A DNA stretch of 60,026 nt from NCBI GenBank assembly GCA_013215055.1, contig JABSRQ010000024.1, positions 1-60,026 on the forward strand. The letters run 5' to 3'. The position numbers and the translations under genes are program-made. This document shows, in pieces, positions 8,019-15,610 of the stretch (positions are counted from its first letter, which is position 1; each line of letters begins with the position of its first letter). Under the pieces are notes generated by a model. It saw only the letters and a program-made list of their open reading frames with translations. It searched no databases and had not been told where the DNA came from. The stretch comes from Pseudomonadales bacterium (lineage in GTDB: Bacteria > Pseudomonadota > Gammaproteobacteria > Pseudomonadales > DT-91).

Positions 8019-10295
8019 GTGAATAAAATATTAATTGTTGATGATGACCATGTGATGGTGAAATATCACAGTAGCTTGTTAAATGAGCTGGGTTATAGTC
8101 AAAATTACGTGCAAAAATCGACTCAGGTTATGGCCTACCTGGAAAAAAACGATATAGATCTTATTTTACTGGATCTGTATATGCCAGATATCGATGGCAT
8201 GACGCTGTTAAAAAGCATCAAAAAACATGCACGACTTAAATCGATTGAAGTGATTATGATAAGCGCCATCAATGATGATGACGTGATTGCCGAAAGTTTA
8301 AAACACGGGGCTTTTGATTTTTTAAGAAAGCCGGTGAATGAGACAATTCTTAGCAATAAAGTCCAAGCTGCATTAGACAAAACCCGCATTCAACTGGCAC
8401 AACAAGAATTACAGCGTGCCAATGCCATCAATAATCAATCGATAGCCCACTATGATGCCATCATCAATACGTCATCCGATGGCATTATCTCGATTAATGA
8501 GCAGGGGTTGATCACAAGCTTTAATCCCGGTGCCGAAAAACTCTTTGGATATCATGCCGGGGATCTGATCGATAAAAATATTTCGGTGTTAATGCCGCAG
8601 CCTTTTAAGGATGAGCTTGATGGTTATTTACACCATTACCTAACAACCGGTATTAAAACCGTGATTGGTCAAAAAATCGAAGTTGAAGCGCAGCGTAAAG
8701 ATGGCACTCTATTTCCAATAGAGTTGTCGGTAAACGAAATCAATTACGAGGGTTTCAGAGGCTTCTCCGGCATTATTCGCAATATTTCCGATAGGGTGCA
8801 ATACCGTAAGTCCATCATAAAAATCAACGAATATCTGGATACGGTGTTGTTAAATCTTCCGGTGGGGGTGGCGATATTAGAAGGAGACGATTTCCGTTAT
8901 TTTAGAATTAATCAATATTTGGCGGATATCAACGGCATGTCTATTGATGATCATCTAGGCAAAACCTTGCTTGAGGTTTTACCGCATGCGGCTGAGATGA
9001 TTATTCCTGAATTGAAAAATGTGATGTCGACCGGACAGCCTATTTTAAATCGTGAATTTAGTATACTTCTGCCTGGACGCAGCGATGCCATGACGTTAAT
9101 TGATTGGCATGTGCCGATCTGTGGGGATGATGGAAAACCCAATGCGATTATATCGGTGGTATTGGATATCAGCGAATTAAGGAGTACTCAGGATAGATTG
9201 CAGCAATCTCAAAAATTAGAGGCGCTGGGCACATTAGCCGGTGGCATAGCACATGATTTTAATAATACGCTGGCGATTACGATGGGTACGGCGGAGTTGC
9301 TATTAGAGATTCTGCCTGAAGATTACCACGAAAAAATTCGGCGTATTATAAGTGCCAGCGATAAAGCTGCAAATCTGGTGAAGCAGATTCTGGCTTTTAG
9401 TCGCACCGACAGCAGTGAATTATCGCCACAGAATTTGAATGAGATTGTTGCAGAAGCGATCTTAATGATTCGCCCCATCATCCCTACTAATATTCATATT
9501 CAGCAGCAGTTATTAAGCAACTGTCCTAATATCATGGCCGATAAAAACAAAGTCGAACAAATTATTATCAATCTATGTACCAATGCCTATCATGCGATGG
9601 AGCAGACCGGTGGCAGCATTGACATCTGTGTACAGCGCGAGGAAGGGCAGATTGTGTTGATGATTAAAGATTCAGGCCCAGGTATAGCATTAGCGGAGCA
9701 GGAACGTATTTTTGACCCCTTCTATACCACCAAAGAGATGGGTAAGGGCACAGGTTTGGGGTTATCCATTGTTTACAGCTTGGTTAAACAGCATCATGCA
9801 GATATTAGCCTGGAAAGCGCACCTCAGCAGGGTTGCACATTTTTTATCACGTTCCCTATTACTGAGCAATCCCTGGCTCAAGAAACTATTATAGAAAGGA
9901 CGTCTGTTGCGGCTAATGGCCATATTTTAGTGGTTGATGATGAGCAGCATATTACTGATTTATTTAAGGATTTTCTGCAGCCTCTGGGTTATAAAATAAC
10001 GATTTGTCACGATGGTGCAGAAGCTTATGAGGTTTTTAGGCAGTCACCTCAGACCTTTGATTTATTATTGACGGATCAAGCCATGCCACAGTTAACTGGC
10101 CTGGAATTAGTGCAGAAGATTCATTTGATCGACGCTGAGTTACCGGTAATTTTGCTTTCAGGTTATAACGAAATGAGCGCTGGGTCTGATCTAAAAGAAT
10201 TGGCCATCTCGCGCTATTTGCACAAGCCGGTTAAATTGCAGACGCTATTACACTCCATTACCGATGTATTATCCGAGCGCATAAAAAAACCCTGA
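8019..10295 (+). CDS. Cytoplasmic hybrid histidine kinase (REC-PAS-PAS-HisKA-HATPase-REC)
   Basis: 758 residues with no membrane segment. Order: N-terminal receiver (1-120; Asp52 in LLDLYMPD), PAS domain (about 145-265, with FNPGAEKLFGYHAGDLI and a PAC-type RKDGTLFPIELSV), second PAS (about 270-385), HisKA of the GGIAHDFNN type (His412), HATPase_c (about 515-635; GTGLGLSIV) and a C-terminal receiver (Asp686 in LLTDQAMP). The architecture suits integration of an upstream phosphosignal with a bound small ligand or redox cue. The GTG start at 8019 gives the complete receiver beginning MNKILIVDDD and follows GGGAAGAGG, a good ribosome site. It lies 111 bp downstream of the TonB receptor and is separated from tRNA-Lys by a bidirectional terminator. 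Confidence 0.88.
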   Translation: MNKILIVDDDHVMVKYHSSLLNELGYSQNYVQKSTQVMAYLEKNDIDLILLDLYMPDIDGMTLLKSIKKHARLKSIEVIMISAINDDDVIAESLKHGAFDFLRKPVNETILSNKVQAALDKTRIQLAQQELQRANAINNQSIAHYDAIINTSSDGIISINEQGLITSFNPGAEKLFGYHAGDLIDKNISVLMPQPFKDELDGYLHHYLTTGIKTVIGQKIEVEAQRKDGTLFPIELSVNEINYEGFRGFSGIIRNISDRVQYRKSIIKINEYLDTVLLNLPVGVAILEGDDFRYFRINQYLADINGMSIDDHLGKTLLEVLPHAAEMIIPELKNVMSTGQPILNREFSILLPGRSDAMTLIDWHVPICGDDGKPNAIISVVLDISELRSTQDRLQQSQKLEALGTLAGGIAHDFNNTLAITMGTAELLLEILPEDYHEKIRRIISASDKAANLVKQILAFSRTDSSELSPQNLNEIVAEAILMIRPIIPTNIHIQQQLLSNCPNIMADKNKVEQIIINLCTNAYHAMEQTGGSIDICVQREEGQIVLMIKDSGPGIALAEQERIFDPFYTTKEMGKGTGLGLSIVYSLVKQHHADISLESAPQQGCTFFITFPITEQSLAQETIIERTSVAANGHILVVDDEQHITDLFKDFLQPLGYKITICHDGAEAYEVFRQSPQTFDLLLTDQAMPQLTGLELVQKIHLIDAELPVILLSGYNEMSAGSDLKELAISRYLHKPVKLQTLLHSITDVLSERIKKP

Positions 10296-10332
10296 TGCAT
10301 TATTCTTTGAAGAATACTGCTATCAGGGTTTT
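10286..10332. terminator. Bidirectional terminator between hybrid kinase and tRNA-Lys
   Basis: An 11-bp stem AAAACCCTGAT / ATCAGGGTTTT (10286-10296 and 10322-10332) has A-runs on the left and T-runs on the right, with an inner ATTATTCTTTGAAGAAT hairpin. It can end the kinase transcript on the plus strand and the tRNA transcript on the minus strand. Confidence 0.75.
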
Positions 10333-10338
10333 AGAATA

Positions 10339-10414
10339 TGGTGGGGCGTGTGCGACTCGAACGCACGACCAATTGGTTAAAAGCCAACTGCTCTACCGAC
10401 TGAGCTAACGCCCC
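10339..10414 (-). tRNA. tRNA-Lys (anticodon TTT)
   Basis: 76 nt including an encoded 3' CCA. The acceptor stem GGGGCGT pairs with ACGCCCC, the D-loop region reads AGCTCAG-TCGGTAGAGC, the anticodon loop is CTTTTAA with anticodon TTT at 10379-10381 (complement), and the T-arm reads GTTCGAGTC. It is closely like Escherichia coli tRNA-Lys. It is a single gene, not part of an rRNA or tRNA cluster. Confidence 0.97.
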
Positions 10415-10429
10415 CTGACTGAGGCGCGT

Positions 10430-10457
10430 ATAATAAGGGTATTTGAGTTTAGTGCAA
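10430..10457 (-). promoter_or_regulatory. Promoter of tRNA-Lys
   Basis: On the minus strand TTGCAC (10452-10457) and TATTAT (10430-10435) are 16 bp apart, followed by the GC-rich discriminator ACGCGCC. The predicted start falls roughly 8 nt before the mature tRNA. GC-rich discriminators are typical of stringently controlled stable-RNA promoters. Confidence 0.6.
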
Positions 10458-10566
10458 GCCTTTTAAATCAATTAATCCATTTTTTATTAAAAAGGTTGAA
10501 TGCAGGAGCGCAAAACCTTCCTGCCTTGCTAGAATTTCAAACACATCATAAAAAAGAGATAAATCC

Positions 10567-10842
10567 ATGTCTGATAATGATAAAGCGATTGTCGCCGATG
10601 GTTCACCGGCTAAAGTTTCACTGCAGGCGGGTGAGCAATATTCCTTTTGTACCTGCGGCCGTTCGGCGGCACAGCCTTTTTGTGATGGTTCACATAAAAC
10701 TACCAGCTTAAAACCGCTGCGTTTTACCGCCGAAAAAACCGAAGATGCCTGGTTATGTTGTTGCAAGCAAACAGGCAAAGCGCCTTTTTGTGATGGCAGC
10801 CATAAGGAACTGTATGCCGATCAAATCGGTAAAGCGCTTTAA
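10567..10842 (+). CDS. Double CDGSH iron-sulfur domain protein
   Basis: 91 residues with two CDGSH-type [2Fe-2S] cluster motifs: C-T-C-G-R-S-A-A-Q-P-F-C-D-G-S-H in the first half and C-C-C-K-Q-T-G-K-A-P-F-C-D-G-S-H in the second. Each has the CxC...C...H (3 Cys, 1 His) ligand set, so two clusters per chain are expected, as in tandem MiNT-type proteins. There is no signal peptide, so it is cytoplasmic. Such proteins are linked to redox sensing and Fe-S/iron homeostasis, but no precise role is known. The ATG has only a weak purine stretch upstream (AAAAAGAG). It stands alone, convergent with hisC 6 bp away. Confidence 0.9.
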   Translation: MSDNDKAIVADGSPAKVSLQAGEQYSFCTCGRSAAQPFCDGSHKTTSLKPLRFTAEKTEDAWLCCCKQTGKAPFCDGSHKELYADQIGKAL

Positions 10843-10848
10843 CGCCGC

Positions 10849-11913
10849 TTATTTATGATTGATGATGCCATCCAGGCAGTTCAGCAGTTGCTGGCACTCG
10901 TCTTCAGAACCCACGGTGATACGCAGGTATTGGTCGATACGCGGTTTATCAAAGTGACGAACGATGATGTTGTTGGCCCGTAGCTGTTCGGCAATGGTTT
11001 TTGCAGCCAGGGATGGATGTTTGGTAAAGATAAAATTGGCGGCCGAAGGCAGGCTTTCAAAGCCTAACGTGGCGAGTTTTTCCTGCATTTTTTCACGGCT
11101 GTTGATAATGCGTTGGCGCGTGGATTCGAAGTGCTGTTGATCTTCAATCGCCGCGACTGCGCCTTTAATCGCAATCCTATCTAATGGATAGGAGTTAAAA
11201 CTGTTTTTAACCCGCTCCAGTCCATTGATTAAATCAGCATGGCCCAACGCAAACCCCACCCGCAAACCGGCTAATGAGCGCGATTTAGACAGGGTTTGTA
11301 TCACCAACAGATTATCATAATCATTAATCAATGCCGCAGCGGTTTCACCGCCAAAGTCGATATAGGCTTCATCTACCACAACCACCGTGTTCGGGTTGGT
11401 GTTTAAGATTTTTTCTATGTTATCCAGGGCTAATAACTTGCCGGTAGGTGCATTGGGATTGGGAAAAATAATACCGCCGTTATCCATGGCATAATCTTCA
11501 GCCATGATGGAGAAGTCTTCACTTAAGGCAACTCTCTTGGCTTCTATTTCATATAAACCGCAGTAAACCGGGTAAAAACTGTAGCTGATATCCGGGAATA
11601 ACAAGGGTTTATCCTGCTTTAACAACGCTTGAAAGGTATGGGCCAGTACTTCATCGGAGCCATTACCCACAAAGATCTGATTCACTTGTAAATCAAAATG
11701 TTTAGCCAGGCAATGCTTCAGCTCAGAGGCATTGGGGTCAGAATAAAGGCGCAAGTTATCCCCGGTTTCTGCCACCATGGCTTTAATGGCTTTGGGTGAA
11801 GGTGGGTAGGGGTTTTCATTGGTATTGAGCTTGATCAGATCCAGAACCTTGGGTTGTTCACCGGGTACATAGGGGTCTAGCTTTGCAACAATGGGGCTCC
11901 AGAAACGGCTCAT
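10849..11913 (-). CDS. hisC: Histidinol-phosphate aminotransferase
   Basis: 354 residues, a fold-type I PLP aminotransferase that converts imidazole acetol phosphate and glutamate to histidinol phosphate. Visible features are the N-terminal [12 protein letters not shown], the YSDPNA segment, [16 protein letters not shown] and the PLP lysine in [16 protein letters not shown], plus the C-terminal arginine region [11 protein letters not shown]. The start at 11911-11913 ([20 protein letters not shown]) is chosen because it has a good AAGAGA site and matches HisC; a longer reading would run into the upstream gene. It is separate from any his operon, as is common for extra or relocated hisC copies; a related aromatic aminotransferase activity is possible. 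Confidence 0.9.
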   Translation of the reverse strand: MSRFWSPIVAKLDPYVPGEQPKVLDLIKLNTNENPYPPSPKAIKAMVAETGDNLRLYSDPNASELKHCLAKHFDLQVNQIFVGNGSDEVLAHTFQALLKQDKPLLFPDISYSFYPVYCGLYEIEAKRVALSEDFSIMAEDYAMDNGGIIFPNPNAPTGKLLALDNIEKILNTNPNTVVVVDEAYIDFGGETAAALINDYDNLLVIQTLSKSRSLAGLRVGFALGHADLINGLERVKNSFNSYPLDRIAIKGAVAAIEDQQHFESTRQRIINSREKMQEKLATLGFESLPSAANFIFTKHPSLAAKTIAEQLRANNIIVRHFDKPRIDQYLRITVGSEDECQQLLNCLDGIINHK

Positions 11914-11974
11914 GGTAATCTCTTTTTTGACTTCACATTTTATTTCGATGTTTGGTAAACAGTATTTTAGGTAT

Positions 11975-12511
11975 TTAAAACAGGCTGAAATCAAAGACCA
12001 CCGATTTGCCTTTAATATTGACCGAGTTTAGCTGCGATTTAGCCAGTTTTTGTTTCAGGTCATTATCGTCCAAAACATAAATAGCTTTGTTTTTAAGGCC
12101 TTTTTTTAGCGCTTTTTCTAAGGCTTTTTTAATCACCGGCAGATATTCGGGCGAGATATTATCAATGGTTAAATCGATGATTTTTGCGTCTTTAAAATAA
12201 AATGCGCCCTGTTCTATATTGTATTCCAAACGCCCTTGTACCGAGGTGTAACCTTTGCCTTCTAATTGGCCTAATAACAAGATATTCACATCACCGGATA
12301 ACTTTACCTGATTGTCTTTTTCAATCAGGGTGATTTTACTGGACGTAATAGAGACACTTAGTAGAGGGTCTTTATGTTCAAATATTTCGTCATTGAGTTT
12401 TTCCTGCAGTTCTATTTCAGTTAATTCATAGGTATAAGCCAGGCTTATTTGACTAAAAATCAGGCTGAAAACAATAAAAAATAAGGGCAGGGTTTTGTGG
12501 CAGTATTGCAT
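11975..12511 (-). CDS. DUF1439 (YceB-like) exported protein
   Basis: 178 residues with an N-terminal signal peptide ([19 protein letters not shown]..., cleavage near SLA-YT). The body resembles the YceB/DUF1439 family: an early TEIELQEKL, a beta-rich [43 protein letters not shown], a helix of Lys-rich repeats ([17 protein letters not shown]) and a final YVLDD...[12 protein letters not shown]. Escherichia coli YceB is a lipoprotein, whereas this protein has no lipobox cysteine, so it should be soluble in the periplasm. Such SMP-like folds may bind lipid; that is inference. It lies 61 bp upstream of hisC on the same strand. Confidence 0.65.
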   Translation of the reverse strand: MQYCHKTLPLFFIVFSLIFSQISLAYTYELTEIELQEKLNDEIFEHKDPLLSVSITSSKITLIEKDNQVKLSGDVNILLLGQLEGKGYTSVQGRLEYNIEQGAFYFKDAKIIDLTIDNISPEYLPVIKKALEKALKKGLKNKAIYVLDDNDLKQKLAKSQLNSVNIKGKSVVFDFSLF

Positions 12512-12758
12512 GGCAGTCTCTATTTAACAGCAGGGAATTGGAGTGCAAAGTAAGTTTAAGTGGGTAATTTTGCCATGTTTTTTCCTCTGCGGGGAACTGT
12601 TGTGTGAAATATCTCTCTTAATCTTCAAATTAGGGCATAACAAAGCGTATAAGCTACTCGGTTTTCAGCAATAAACTGGTACACTGGCTTTTCTGAGTGT
12701 CAAGGATTTAGGTAGGACACCGCAGGAATTGAACCGCAACAAATAAAAGGGCAGGAAT

Positions 12759-13373
12759 ATGGCTAATTTGAAAATGGCGGCGATGGCAGGCCTCGCTTCA
12801 GCTTTAATTTCACTGGCGGCTTGTACCACCGTTGAAGAAACATCTACGGCTTTTCAGAAGCCGGATGAGTTATCCAGGATTTCCGTTTTAGCGGTGGATA
12901 ATCATATTCAAATTAAGCCCGACGATACGTTTAGCTGGCAGGATGATATGGCCATTGTTGGTTTAGATAAAGAGCAGCAAAATAAAATTGCTGCGGTGTT
13001 AACTGCAGATATTGAAGCCGGTATTCAAAAACAAGGGTTTAGCTTTATTAGCGATGCAAAGACGGGTTCAACGTTTAAATTAGCTGCGATGGCCGTGTTG
13101 GATAAAAACGGTGAAGAGAGTCTGAATCTGGTGACCCGTTTTGGTATTGACCCCGGTTTAGGCAATTCCCAAATGAACCATGATAAAGGCGCTTTGGTGT
13201 TAGCGGTCACCAATAAAGACAATGAATTATTATGGCGTGGCGTTGTGCAAATATTTACCGATAAAGACGTATCCGAAGAGATGCGTACCGTACGTAGAGA
13301 AAGAGCGATTAATTTGTTATTAAAAGAATTGTTCTCAAAGCGTCTGATTGAAAGCCAACCTGCGACGATCTAA
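12759..13373 (+). CDS. Lipoprotein, DUF4136-like
   Basis: 204 residues with a lipoprotein signal peptide and lipobox L-A-A-C (Cys22). The body has the look of DUF4136 lipoproteins: an early strand containing ISVLAVDN, a central DIEAGIQKQGFSFI, a LAVTNKDNELLWRGVVQIF segment and a C-terminal ERAINLLLKELFSKR helix, where WRG plus the terminal helix are characteristic. Function of the family is unknown; it probably sits at the inner face of the outer membrane (residue after Cys is Thr, not Asp). AAGGGCAGGAAT is a good ribosome site. A strong terminator follows at 13402-13427. Confidence 0.65.
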   Translation: MANLKMAAMAGLASALISLAACTTVEETSTAFQKPDELSRISVLAVDNHIQIKPDDTFSWQDDMAIVGLDKEQQNKIAAVLTADIEAGIQKQGFSFISDAKTGSTFKLAAMAVLDKNGEESLNLVTRFGIDPGLGNSQMNHDKGALVLAVTNKDNELLWRGVVQIFTDKDVSEEMRTVRRERAINLLLKELFSKRLIESQPATI

Positions 13374-13401
13374 GTCTTCGGTTGTTCAACATTATTCTAA
13401 G

Positions 13402-13427
13402 TGCCGGAAATCTATCCGGCATTTTTA
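13402..13427 (+). terminator. Rho-independent terminator after the DUF4136-like lipoprotein
   Basis: A 7-bp stem TGCCGGA / TCCGGCA (13402-13421) with a six-base loop is followed by five T. Confidence 0.85.
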
Positions 13428-13435
13428 TGCCTGAT

Positions 13436-13816
13436 CTAACGGTATAGCAGCTGCGTTCCGTATTGTAATTCCAAGAGTTTACGTTCCGCAGCCTTTAGTG
13501 ATTTCACAACCAGGGTGTAGGAATGGTCTATCATGCGCTCTATTTCACCGATCGGCACCGTGCCATCTAGAATAATGGTATTCCAATGTTTTTTATTCAT
13601 ATGGTAGCCTGGGATCACCGCATCAAACATATCTCTTAAAAACAGGGCCTGCTGAGGATCACACTTAAGATTCATCTGTGCGACACCGTCTTTGACACTT
13701 AAGGTCGCAAACATCTTGGATTTAATTTTGGGCACTAAAATATCCGCACCGAAGGGATAGTCTTCCCGGGCTTCGGGTTTGCTCAGTAAATAGCTTTTGC
13801 AGCTGGCATAATTCAT
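13436..13816 (-). CDS. MmcQ/YjbR family protein
   Basis: 126 residues, full length for the YjbR/MmcQ fold. It starts with the usual helix (MNYASCKSYLLSKPEAREDYPFG), followed by FATLSVKDGVAQMNLKCDP, the conserved PGYHMNKKHWNTI, and a helix with the SYTLVV segment. Family members have a double-wing, CyaY-like fold and are often annotated as DNA-binding, but direct functional evidence is thin. It is a single gene, convergent with the lipoprotein at 12759. Confidence 0.85.
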   Translation of the reverse strand: MNYASCKSYLLSKPEAREDYPFGADILVPKIKSKMFATLSVKDGVAQMNLKCDPQQALFLRDMFDAVIPGYHMNKKHWNTIILDGTVPIGEIERMIDHSYTLVVKSLKAAERKLLELQYGTQLLYR

Positions 13817-14206
13817 AGCAGGCTTCCTTGTGCATCTAATAACTTTTTACAGTGCGCAGTTTACATGCTTATTTGTTGTACATAAACTGATCAAAGTTGT
13901 TTGACGATTAAAATAATAACAAAGGATGTTAAGTGTGAAAAATGCAGCTTTTATTAAGTATATTCCTCCATCATTAATTGCCAGTGGCATTGTTACAGAG
14001 TGTAATGAGTTAATGATCCTGTGATTGAATCGTTACCCTCTTGGAGAAGGACTCTTTTAGGTTAAATAATCAATGGTATAAATTGCCAGCAAAGGGACAA
14101 GCTAAACCAAAATACTTGCTGATGTCGATTTGTAAACAGGGCCAAGCAAGCAGGAAGCGACTGCGTTATACTGCGCCCATTATTTTCAACCTGCTTGGCC
14201 AGTCCT
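13817..14206. other. 390-bp intergenic region upstream of trmL
   Basis: No convincing gene is seen. A short reading frame from GTG 13935 to TGA 14024 (29 codons) has AAAGGATG in front, but no homology I recognise. Before trmL there is a TATACT at 14167-14172 followed by GCGCCC, which resembles the GC-rich-discriminator promoters seen elsewhere here. GGCCAAG...CAGG (14140-14154) and CCTGCTTGGCC (14190-14200) could pair imperfectly near the trmL start. Confidence 0.4.
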
Positions 14207-14671
14207 ATGTTTCATATCGCGCTGTTTGAACCCAAAATTCCGCCGAATACCGGTAATATCATCCGCTTGGCAGCTAATAACGGCTGCCGTCTGCATTTGA
14301 TAGAGCCGCTAGGTTTTGATCTGGATGAAAAGAAGTTACGCCGCGCGGGCTTGGATTATGCTGAGTTTGCCGATATGCAGGTACACAGCTGTTATGAAGA
14401 TTTTAAAAAGGTTGTCGCGGGTAGCCGCATTTTAGCCTGTACCACCAAGGGTTCCAGGCCTCATAGCGAAATCGCTTTTGAAAAAGGGGATGTATTGTTA
14501 TTTGGTTCTGAAACTGCGGGTTTACCCGATGCCATTTTATCCAGCATCGATAAAGATTGTCGTTTACGTATTCCGATGTTGCCGCAAAGCCGCAGCTTAA
14601 ATTTATCCAACTCGGTGGCAATTATTTCTTATGAAGCTTGGCGTCAGCAGGGTTTTGAAGGCGGGCAGTAG
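14207..14671 (+). CDS. trmL: tRNA (cytidine(34)-2'-O)-methyltransferase TrmL
   Basis: 154 residues, a SPOUT-class methyltransferase that methylates the wobble ribose of tRNA-Leu isoacceptors. The knotted SAM-binding motifs are visible: [15 protein letters not shown] near the N-terminus, [11 protein letters not shown] in the middle and [23 protein letters not shown] at the C-terminus. The ATG at 14207 ([16 protein letters not shown]) matches the family N-terminus; an in-frame TTG at 14195 is less likely. There is no obvious ribosome site, and the predicted transcript leader is short. A hairpin (14678-14707) follows the stop. Confidence 0.92.
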   Translation: MFHIALFEPKIPPNTGNIIRLAANNGCRLHLIEPLGFDLDEKKLRRAGLDYAEFADMQVHSCYEDFKKVVAGSRILACTTKGSRPHSEIAFEKGDVLLFGSETAGLPDAILSSIDKDCRLRIPMLPQSRSLNLSNSVAIISYEAWRQQGFEGGQ

Positions 14672-14677
14672 GGCGGT

Positions 14678-14707
14678 TGTAGCGCTGGAAAAAATCGCAG
14701 CGCTACA
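14678..14707. terminator. Hairpin between convergent trmL and 5-alpha-reductase-like gene
   Basis: A perfect 9-bp stem TGTAGCGCT / AGCGCTACA (14678-14686, 14699-14707) with a 12-base loop. It lacks a clean T-run on either side, so it is a weaker terminator candidate serving two convergent genes. Confidence 0.45.
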
Positions 14708-14716
14708 TGATACAGT

Positions 14717-15529
14717 TTAGATAATATGCGGAATCAAAGCCTTACGGTCTTTAGGGTAATCCGCAAAAGTCTCTTTATACCAGCGATGATTACTCACCGC
14801 TCTGGGTAATAAGTTAGCCAGTGTGATACAGAAGAACGCCAGCGCCGGTAACGACCAGCACGCAATCGCAAAGCCCGCCCATTGTAATAACTCACCTAAA
14901 TAGTTAGGGCAGGAAACATAGCGATAAGCACCACCAAACGGGATTTTATAGCCGGTTTCACCGGGCTTACGCAAAGAAGCCAGAATCTTGTCGGATTGTT
15001 TGGCTAAAGCAAAGCCTGCAATAAATAACGTCACGCCGATGATAAAACGTGGATCCCATAACCAGCTAATCTCATACAGGTGATCGGCGTATTGGCTGAT
15101 ATACCAGCCATTGATAAAACCGTTGGCGGCATTTAATGGCACACCATTGGCCAGTACACCTAGGCGAAAGCCGGCTCCGGGTTTGGATTTAAGCGTAAAC
15201 GGGTAGATAAAGGTACGGTGAAAATAGTGCCCCTGCCATAACAGAAAAAGAAATAAAGGGATGGGGTTTAGCCAGTGATCACCCAAAAAGAAAAAGATGC
15301 CAAAACCTAAGAATACCGGCAGCTCCAGTATGACCCAACCGGCTCTGATAGGGATGTTAGGGCCCCATAATTTATTGGTATCTGCGCCATCTTGGCGTCC
15401 GTAAGGTGCATCCCAGAAAAATAGAATAGAGAGCATCAAGGCGGTGAAACCAAACACCATTAAGGTGGCATAATGATGGAATTCAGGGGTTAACCATTGC
15501 ATAGCATTTCCGTTGAAGACTGTGACCAT
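14717..15529 (-). CDS. Steroid 5-alpha-reductase-like integral membrane protein (3-oxo-5-alpha-steroid 4-dehydrogenase family)
   Basis: 270 residues, about the length of animal SRD5A1, with six or seven hydrophobic helices. The C-terminal domain carries the family signature: LRKPGETGYKIPFGGAYRYV, SCPNYLGELLQWAGFA, and a terminal NHRWYKETFADYPKDRKALIP. This family reduces a C=C bond next to a ketone using NADPH within the membrane; substrates range from steroids to polyprenols and enoyl lipids, so steroid specificity is not proven. The ATG at 15529 is preceded by TATACT about 20 bp upstream; a second Met at 15502 is an alternative start. It is a monocistronic gene between trmL and a kinase. 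Confidence 0.8.
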   Translation of the reverse strand: MVTVFNGNAMQWLTPEFHHYATLMVFGFTALMLSILFFWDAPYGRQDGADTNKLWGPNIPIRAGWVILELPVFLGFGIFFFLGDHWLNPIPLFLFLLWQGHYFHRTFIYPFTLKSKPGAGFRLGVLANGVPLNAANGFINGWYISQYADHLYEISWLWDPRFIIGVTLFIAGFALAKQSDKILASLRKPGETGYKIPFGGAYRYVSCPNYLGELLQWAGFAIACWSLPALAFFCITLANLLPRAVSNHRWYKETFADYPKDRKALIPHII

Positions 15530-15610
15530 ATTGAATAGGGTCGCGAGTATACGTTATAAATGCTCTGGTTTATAAAGATTTTATAATGATCGAAATTAAT
15601 ATATGTAAGT

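Noticed and set aside
10449..10778. 109-residue minus-strand reading frame opposite the CDGSH gene
   Set aside because: The plus frame has two perfect CDGSH motifs; the minus frame is a shadow.
11914..11994. N-terminal extension of HisC
   Set aside because: The extra 27 residues resemble no HisC, lack a ribosome site and run into the preceding gene; the start at 11913 has AAGAGA and the right sequence.
13935..14024. 29-codon reading frame starting with GTG behind AAAGGATG
   Set aside because: Too short to support without homology or conservation; recorded only within the intergenic entry.
14041..14229. 62-residue reading frame upstream of and overlapping trmL
   Set aside because: It overlaps the trmL start in another frame, has a non-ATG start, no ribosome site, and no recognisable sequence.
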